This document shows positions 52,201-61,200 of a stretch of 64,000 nucleotides of DNA, in pieces. The translations under genes were made by a program, and so were the position numbers. The notes beneath the pieces were generated by a model that did not search any database, had not been told where the DNA came from, and was given only the letters and a program-made list of their open reading frames with translations. The stretch comes from Streptomyces cinerochromogenes (GTDB taxonomy: Bacteria > Actinomycetota > Actinomycetes > Streptomycetales > Streptomycetaceae), in assembly GCF_014648635.1 (NCBI RefSeq), contig NZ_BMRM01000008.1, positions 1-64,000 on the forward strand, given 5' to 3'. The stretch's first letter is position 1. Each line of letters starts with the position of its first letter.

Positions 52201-55200
52201 TCCGGGTGAACGGGCCCTCGGGCAGCCGGCCGGCGGTCTCCGTGGCGGTGACCACGGCGTCGGGCCGTACGTCCTCGAAGAGGAACGCGACGCGCTCGGC
52301 CGGGTACTGGGGGTCGACCGGGAGATAGCCGGCGCCGCTCTTGAGCACCGCGAGGAGGGCCACGACCAGGTCGGCGGTGCGGGGGAGGCAGAGGGCGACG
52401 AAGCGTTCGGGGCCGGCGCCGGCGGCGATGAGCCGCCGGGCCAGCCTGCTGGAGCGGGCGTCGAGTTCGCGGTAGGTGAGGGTCGTGCCGCCGTGGCGGA
52501 CGGCCGGGGCGTCCGGGGTCCGCTCGGCCTGCCGCCGGAACGCCTCGGGGAGGGTGCCGTACGGTGCCGCGGCCGGCCTGCCGCCGAACCGGTCCACCAG
52601 CGCGCGCCCCGCGGCCGGCTCCAGCAGCGGCAGGTCGGCCAGGCGGCGGTCGGGGTCGGCGGCCATGCCGGTCAGCAGGGTGCGCAGGCTCTCGCCGAGC
52701 GCCTCCACCGTCGCGGTGTCGAAGACGGCCGGGTCGTGGTCCAGGTTCACGGCCAGGGTGTCCCCGGGCGCGACGACCACGCTGAGCGGGTAGTTCGTCG
52801 GCTCGACGTCCCGTTCCTGTTCCATGGCGAGGCCGTGCCGGGCCAGCGCCCCCTCGTCGAACGGGTAGTTCTCGAAGACCACGATGGAGTCGAACAGCCC
52901 GCTGCCGCCCGGCACCTCGCTCCAGGACTGGACCTGCGCCAGCGAGACGAAGTCGTGGCGCCGGGCCTCGGACTGGGCGGACTGCAGCTCGCGCAGCCAG
53001 TCGAGCAGCGGGCGGTCGCCGTCGACGCGGGCCCGGGTGGGCAGGGTGTTGATGAACAGGCCCACCATCGAGGTGACGCCCGGGAGTTCGGCGGGCCGCC
53101 CGGAGACGGTCGTGCCGAACACCACGTCCTCGCCGCCGCCGTAGCGGGACAGCAGCAGCGCCCAGGCGCCCTGGAGCACGGTGTTGAGGGTGAGCCCGGC
53201 CCGCTGGGCGGTCTCCCGCAGCCGCGCGGAGACGTCCGGGCCGAGGGTCATCCGCACCGACCCGGAGGAGGAGGCGCGGTGGGCCTCGGCGGGCCGCCGG
53301 TCCCGCGGCAGTTCGGTGGGGGCCTGGAAGCCGGCGAGGGTCGCGCGCCAGTACGCCTCGGCCCTCCCGGTGTCCCGCCCGGCCAGCCAGCGCAGGTAGT
53401 CGGCGAAGGGCCTGCGCTCGGTCACCCGCGGGCGGCGCCCGGAGGTGAGGGCCGCGTAGCGTTCGCAGACCTCGTCGAAGAGCTGGGCCGCGCTCCAGCC
53501 GTCGAGCAGGACGTGGTGGAAGGTCCACAGCAGCCGGACCCGGTCGGGGCCCAGCCGGATCAGCGTCAGCCGCATCAGGGGCGCCGCGCCGAGGTCGATG
53601 CCCGCCTCCCGGTCCTCGGCGAGCAGCCGGTCCAGGTCGTGCCACTGGCCGCCGGACCAGTCGAGGTGGGTGACGGGCACGGTGGCCCGGTGCCGGACGA
53701 CCTGGAGCGGCTCCGGGGTCTCCTGCCACACCAGGCCGGTGCGCAGCACCGGGTTGGCGTCGGCGGTGTGCTGCCACGCCTCGGCGAGGGCGTGCGGGTC
53801 GGTGACGCCGGACAGCACCAGCTGCACCTGGTTGACGTAGGTGCGGGCGGCGGGGTCGAGCAGGCTGTGGAAGAGCATGCCCGCCTGCATCGGCGTCAGC
53901 GGGTAGACGTCCGCGACGTCCCGGCCGTCCCCGGCGATCCGGTCGACGGCGGCCTGGTCCAGGCGGGCCAGCGGGAAGTCCGAGGGGGTACGGCCGCCCG
54001 CGCCGGGGCGGGCGCAGTGCGCGACGATGTCGTCGAGGGCCCGCAGCATGCCCTCGGCGAGCGCGGTGACGGTGTCCTCGCGGTGCCGTCCGGCGCTGTA
54101 GTACCAGCTGATCTCCAGCCGGTCGTCCTCGACCCGGGCCACGACGTCCAGCAGGTGCGGCCGCTCGGTGCCGGGTGCCTCCGCTCCGTCCAGGCCGCCG
54201 GGCACCGCTCCGAGCAGGGCGCCGCCGTCGGCGGACCAGTCGAAGCGGCCCAGGTAGTTGAAGGTGATGCCGGGCGCGGGTGCGCGGGTGAGTGTCGCCT
54301 CGCGGGCGAGGTGGCGCAGGACGCCGTAGCCGAGTCCCCGGTCGGGTACGGCCCGCAGCTGCTCCTTCACCGACTTCAGGGCGGTGCCCCAGTCCCCCGC
54401 CGGGACGGTCAGGGCGACCGGGAAGAGGGAGGTGAACCAGCCGACCGTGCGGGACAGGTCGACGTCCTCGAACAGCTGGTCCTCGCGTCCGTGCCCCTCC
54501 AGGCCGACGGCGACGGTGTCGCGTCCGGTCCAGTCGGCGAGGACCCGGCCCAGGGCGGTGAGCAGGACGTCGTCGACGCGGGTGCGGTAGACGCCGGGGA
54601 CGCGGCGCAGGAGCCGGTCGGTGCGGTCGCGGTCCAGGCGGACGGTGACCTCGCGGACGTCGGCCGCGGTGTTGCCGCCGTCGCGGTCCACGGGCAGCGG
54701 GTCGGCGCAGGCGCGGGCGGCCCGCTCCCAGTGGGCGAGCTGGGCGGTGAAGCGGTCGTGGTCGCGCAGCCGGCGGGCCCACTCCCGTACGGAGGTGGTG
54801 CGTCCGGGCAGCCGTACGGGCTGCCCGGACGCGGCCTGCCGGTAGGCGGTCTCCAGGTCCTCCAGCAGGATCCGCCAGGAGACGCCGTCGACCACCAGGT
54901 GGTGGGCGAGGAGCAGCAGCCGGGCGGGCCGGGTGCCGTCGGCGGTGAACAGCCGGGCGGTGATCAACGGGCCGGTGTCCAGGCGGAGTCGGGAGTGGGC
55001 CTTTGCCGTGACGCGCTCCTCGTCCCCCGGGGCGTGGACCTGGAGCAGCTCGGGAGCGGGGCCGTCGGCGTCGGTGATGTCCTGGCGCCACCCGTCCTCC
55101 GCGTCGTCGAGGACGAACCGGGCGCGCAGGGCGTCGTGGTGGGTCCACAGGGCGGTGAGGGCGCGGCGCAGGGCGTCCTGGTCCACCGGGCCGGCCGTCT

Positions 55201-58200
55201 CGATGACGACGGACTGGTTGAAGAAGCCGGCCTGGGCCGGGCGCGGGTCCAGGAACCAGTGCTGGATCGGGGTGAGGTCCGCCGTCCCGGAGACCGGTTC
55301 GGTACCGGCGACGGCGGGCGCCGCGTCCCCGCCGGCCGCGGCCAGCTCGGCCACCGTGGGGTGCCGGAAGAGGTCGCGCGGGGTGAGTGTGAGTCCCGCG
55401 GCCCGGGCCCGGGAGACCACCTGGATGCTGAGGATCGAGTCGCCGCCCAGCATGAAGAAGTTGTCGTCCACGCCGACCCGTTCGACGCCGAGCAGCTCGG
55501 CCCAGATCCCGGCGAGGACCCGCTCGGCCCCGGTGCGCGGGGGACGGTGGGCGCGCTCGCCGCCCGCCGACCAGTCGGGGGCGGGCAGCCGGCGCCGGTC
55601 GACCTTGCCGTTGGCGGTCAGGGGCAGTTCGGGGACGGTGACGAACGCGGCGGGCAGCATGTAGTCGGGCAGTCCGGCCGCCAGGTGGGCGCGCAGTTCG
55701 CCGGCGGAGGGCACCGCGGTGCCGCCGGCCGGGACGAGGTGGGCGGCGAGCCGCTTGCGTCCGGCGTCCTCGTACAGGGAGACGACGGCCTCGGCGATGC
55801 CGGGGTGGGCGGTGAGGCGGGCCTCGATCTCGGCGGGTTCGACGCGGAAGCCGCGGATCTTGATCTGGTCGTCGGCGCGGCCGACGAACTCCAGCTCGCC
55901 GTCGGCGCTCCAGCGCACGATGTCGCCGGTGCGGTACATGCGGGTGCCGGGCGGCCCGAAGGGGTCGGCGACGTAGCGGGCGGCGGTGGCCCCGGGGCGG
56001 CCCGCGTAGCCCCGGGCGAGGCCCGCGCCGGCGATGTACAACTCGCCGGGGATGCCGGGCGGCTGGGGCTGGAGGGCGGCGTCCAGGACGTACACGCGGG
56101 TGTTGTCCAGGGGGCGTCCGATGGGCAGGACGGCGGGCAGCGGGTCGCCGGAGCGGAAGACGCGGCGGGTGGCGAAGGTGGTGGTCTCGGTGGGGCCGTA
56201 GCCGTCCACGACGGTCAGGCCGGGGCAGGCGTCCAGCACCCGGCGTACGACCGCGCCCGGCACGGCCTCGCCGCCCGTCCACACCTCGCGTGCGCCACGC
56301 AGGCAGCCGGGGTCCTCCTGGGCCAGTAGCCGGAACAGTCCGGCGGTGAGCCACAGGCAGCTCACGCCCTGCTCGGTGATCGCGTGCCGGACCTGGGCGG
56401 CGTCCAGGTCGGCCGGCGGGGCGAGCACGGCCGTGCCGCCGCGCAGGAGCGGCACCCACACCTCGTAGGTGGCGGCGTCGAAGGCGTGCGGCGAGTGCAC
56501 GAGGACCCGGTCGTGCCCGGCGAAGGCCCGGTCGAGGGCGAGGGCGACGACGTCCCGCTGGCGCACCGCGACCCCCTTGGGGGTGCCGGTGGAGCCGGAG
56601 GTGAACATCAGGTACTGGACGTTGTCGGGACGGACGGGCTGGACGGGCTGGACGGACTGGGCGGCACCACCGGCGTGTGCGGGCGCCGGGGCCTGCGCCG
56701 CGCCGGTGGTGCCGTCGGCGCGCAGGACGCCGTCGCCGGGCAGCAGCTCCCGCGCCGTCTCCTCCCAGCCGGCGTCGGTGAGCAGCAGGCCGGCACCGGC
56801 CTCGGCGAGTGTTCCGCGGAGCCGTTCGACCGGTGCCCTGCCGTCCAGCGGCACGTACACCCCGCCGGTGCGGACGAGCGCCAGCTGTGTGACGACCAGG
56901 TCCACGGAACGGTCCATGAGCACGCCGACGGGGCGTTCCGGCCGCACCCCGAGCCCGGCCAGCCGAGCCGCCAACGCCTCGGCCCGCGCGTCGAGTTCAC
57001 GGTAGGTGAGGCGGGTGTCGCCGGCCTCCAGGGCGACGGCGCCGGGAGTGCGGCGGACCTGGGCGGCGAAGAGGCCGGCCACGGTGGTGTCGGGGAGGCG
57101 GGTGGCGGTGTCGTTCCAGGTGTGCAGCACCTGCTCGCGGCGCTCCGGGGCGAGCAGCGGCAGCCGGGCGGGCGGCCGGCCGGAACCGGCGGGCAGGTGG
57201 GTGAGCAGGACGGTCAGGTACTCGGCCAGCCGCTCGACGGTGCCGGCGTCGAACAGCTCGGGGTCGTAGCCGAGGCGCAGCGCCAGTTCGGTGCCCGGGT
57301 AGGCGGTCAGGCTGAGCGGGTAGTTGGTGGTCTCGACGCCCTCCAGGCCGCTCAGGGCGAGTCCGTGGGCGGCGGCGAGGTCGTCGTCCACCGGGTAGTT
57401 CTCGAAGACCACGATGCTGTCGAACAGGCCGACCCGCTCGGGGAGTCCGGTGAGCGCCCGGAGCCGGGTGAGCGGCAGGTGGCCGAAGCGCCGGTCCTCG
57501 CTCTGGTCGTGCTGGAGGGCGCGCAGCCAGTCGGTCAGGGTGCCGTCGCCGGGGACGGTGACCCGGGTGGGCAGGGTGGTGATGAACAGGCCGGTCATGG
57601 CGTCGGCACCGGGCAGCTCGGGCGGCCGTCCGGACACGGTGGTGCCGAACACCACCTCGTCCCGGCCCGCCTGCCGGGCCAGCAGCAGTGCCCAGGCGCC
57701 CTGCACGAGCGTGTTCAGGGTCAGGCCGGACGTCCGCGCCAGCTCCTGGAGCGCCCGGCTCGCGTCCGCGGGCAGCGTGGTCCGGACCGCGTGCGTGGAC
57801 TCGGCGCGGTGCGCCTCGCGCGGCTCGCGGTCGTACGGCAGCGGTGTGGCCTCGGCCAGGCCGGACAGGCGCTGCCGCCAGTGCCGTTCGGCGGCGGCCG
57901 GGTCGCGCTGCCGCAGCCAGGCGACGTAGTCGCGGTAGGGCGGGCGGTCCGGGAGGGCGTCGGGGGCCGTTCCGGCGTGGTGGGCGAAGACGTCGGAGAG
58001 GACCTGGAACAGGCTCCAGCCGTCCAGGAGCAGATGGTGGAAGGACCAGACGACACGCACCGCGGTGTCGGAGACCCGGGCCAGGAACAGGCGCTGGAGC
58101 GGGGCCCGCCCCAGGTCGATGCCGTCGGTGCGGTCGCGGGCCAGCACGTCGTCCAGCCGGGCGCGGCGCTCCTCGTCGGTCAGGTCCCGCCAGTCCAGGT

Positions 58201-61200
58201 GGGTGACCGGCACGGCCGCGTGGCGCTGGACGACCAGCAGGGGTTCGGACACGTCCTGCCAGACGGCCCGGCCGCGCAGGACCTCGGTGCGGTCGGTGAC
58301 GTGCTGCCAGGCGGCGGCGAGGGCCCGCGGGTCGGGGACGCCGTCCAGGACGAACGTCAGCTGCTGGAAGTAGACCCCGCGGTCGTCCTGGGAGAGGCCG
58401 TGGAAGAGCATGCCGGCCTGGGTGGGGGTGAGCGGGTACACGTCGGCGACCGCCGCCGGGTCCGCGCCCGTGATCCGGTCGACGGCGGCCTGGTCGAGGC
58501 GGGCCAGCGGGAAGTCGGAGGGGGTGCGTCCGGCGGCGCCGGGCCGGGCGGCGTAGCGGGCGAGGTCGGCGAGCGCGTCGGCGAAACGGCCGGCCAGGTC
58601 CGCGACCGTGCCCTCCCGGTGCAGCCGGTCCGAGGAGAACCAGGTGAACTCCAGGCAGTCGCCGTCCAGCCGGCCGACGACCTCCAGGGCGTGCGGGCGT
58701 GCGGCAGCCGGGTCGGCGTCCAGCTCCAGGGGCCGGACCGTGCCCCGGTACAGGCCGTCGGGGTCCTCGGAGAACCCCATCCGGCCCAGGTAGTTGAAGC
58801 TGATCTGCGCGGCCGGGGTGCGCGGCCCCGCCTGCGGGCCGGCCAGGTGGCGCAGCGCGTCATGGCCCAGGCCGTGCCGGGGTACGGCACGCAGCTGCTC
58901 CTTGACCCGCTTCAGTACGGCGTCCCAGCCGGCGTCCTCGGGGACGGCGAGCGCGACGGGGTGCCGGGTGGTGAACCAGCCGACCGTGCGGCTGAGGTCC
59001 AGCTCCGGGAAGAGTTCCTCGCGGCCGTGCCCCTCGACGTCGACCACGACCCGGTCCCGTCCGGTCCCGGCGCACAGGGCCCGGCCGAGGGCGCCGAGCA
59101 GGACGTCGTTGGCCTGGGTGCGGTAGGTGTCGGGCAGGGTGCGCAGCAGGGCCGCGGTGTCCTCGGCGCCGAGCCGCACGGTCACCGCGCGCTGTCCGCC
59201 GTAGGTGTCGGGGCCCGCGGCCGGCACGGCGGGCTCCGTCTCCGGGACCGCCCGGGCCCAGTACTCCCGTTCGTCGTCGAAGCCGCCGTCGGCCGCGTGG
59301 GCGTTCAGCCGGCGGGTCCAGGCGCGCAGCGGCGAGGACTTCGCGGGCAGGGCCGCCGTGCCGTCCTCGCCGGCGCGGCGGGCCCGGTAGGCGCGGTCGA
59401 GGTCCTCCAGCAGCACCCGCCAGGAGACGCCGTCGACCACGAGGTGGTGGACGGCGAGGTGGAGGACGGGAGGCCGGCCGGCTCCCCGGTCGTGCAGCAC
59501 GGCCCGCAGCAGCGGCCCGTGCGCGAGGTCGAAGGGCCCGAAGTGGGGGGTGTCCGTGTCCGGGCCGGTGTGGCGGGCCAGGCGGAGGCGGGGCGCCCGG
59601 TCGTCGATGTGCCAGCGGACGCCGGGGGCGGCGCCGTCGGGGACGAAGCGGGAGCGCAGGGCGTCGTGCTGGGCGACCAGGTCGTTCAGCGCGTCCTCCA
59701 GCGCGGCGGCGTCCAGGTCGTCGGGCACCTGGACGGACAGCGCCTGCGCGTAGTGTCCGGCGCGCTCGGCCAGGGCGTCGAAGAACCAGCGCTGGATCGG
59801 GGTCAGGGGGGCCGTGCCGGTGGCGGCCTCCGGTGCGGGGGCGGCCTGGCGGGGGCCCTGGGCGGCGTCCGCGCAGCGGGCGAGGGCGGCGACCGTCTGG
59901 TGCCGGTAGACGTCCCGGGAGGTCAGCGGCAGGCCCTCCTGCCGGGCGCGGGCCACCACCTGGATGCTGAGGATCGAGTCGCCGCCGAGTTCGAAGAAGT
60001 TGTCGTCCACGCCGACGCGTTCGGCCCGCAGCACCTCGGCCCAGATGGCGGCGAGGGTGCGCTCGGTGGGGGTGCGGGGGGCGACGTGCCGTACGGCGCG
60101 CACGGCGGGGCCGGGGTCGGGGAGCCGGCCACGGTCGAGCTTGCCGTTCGGGCTGAGCGGCAGGCTGTCCAGCACCAGCACGGTCGACGGGACCATGTAG
60201 TCGGGCAGTGTGCGGCCGAGTTCGCGGCGTACGGCCTCGGGTTCCACCCGCTGCCCGGCGGCCGGGACGACGTACCCGGCCAGGCGGCGGTGGCCGTCGC
60301 CGTCCGTGGTGGCGGTGGCCGCGGCCTCGGCCACTCCGGCGCAGCCGCGCAACGCCTCCTCGACCTCGCCGAGTTCGATGCGGAAACCGCGCACCTTGAC
60401 CTGCTGGTCGATCCGGCCCACGTACTCCAGGGCGCCGTCGGCGCGGCGGCGCACCAGGTCGCCGGTGCGGTACATGCGCTCCCCCGGCGCGCCGAACGGG
60501 TCGGCGACGAACCGGGCCGCGGTCAGCCCGGGCCGGTTCAGGTATCCGCGGGCCAGGCCGCCGCCCCCGAGGTACAACTCGCCGGTGACGCCCGGGGGTT
60601 GTGCCCGCAGGGAGCGGTCCAGGACGTAGGCCCGGGTGTGTGCCACCGGCCCGCCGATCGGCGGGGCCTGGTCCGGCAGCCGGTCGCCGGCGAACCAGCC
60701 GGTGGCGTACACGGTGGCCTCGGTGGGCCCGTAGATGTTGGCGATCCGGCACCCGGGCAGGGCGGCGCGCAGGTCGTGCAGTGTCTGGGCGGGCAGGGCC
60801 TCACCGGCGAGGACGACGGTGTCCGCGGCCACGGGTGCCGTACCGCCCGCGATCAGGCGGGAGACGACGGACGGCACTCCGCTGAGCAGACCGGCCCGCC
60901 GGGGGCCGGTGCCGTCGGCGAGGGCCGGCAGGTCGGCGACCACCTCGACGGTGCCGCCCGCGGTCAGGGGGCACAGCAACTCGAAGACGGAGACGTCGAA
61001 GTTGAGGGAGGTGGAGGCGATCACGTGGTCCAGCCCCGCGGCAGCGAACCGTTCCTCCGTCCACGCGGCCAGCGCGACGACACTGCGGTGGGTGACCACG
61101 ACCCCCTTGGGGCGGCCGGTGGAACCGGAGGTGTAGATGACGTACGCGGGGTGGTCCGGCAGCAGCGGGCGGGGCCGGTCGGCGTCGGTGAGGTCGGTGT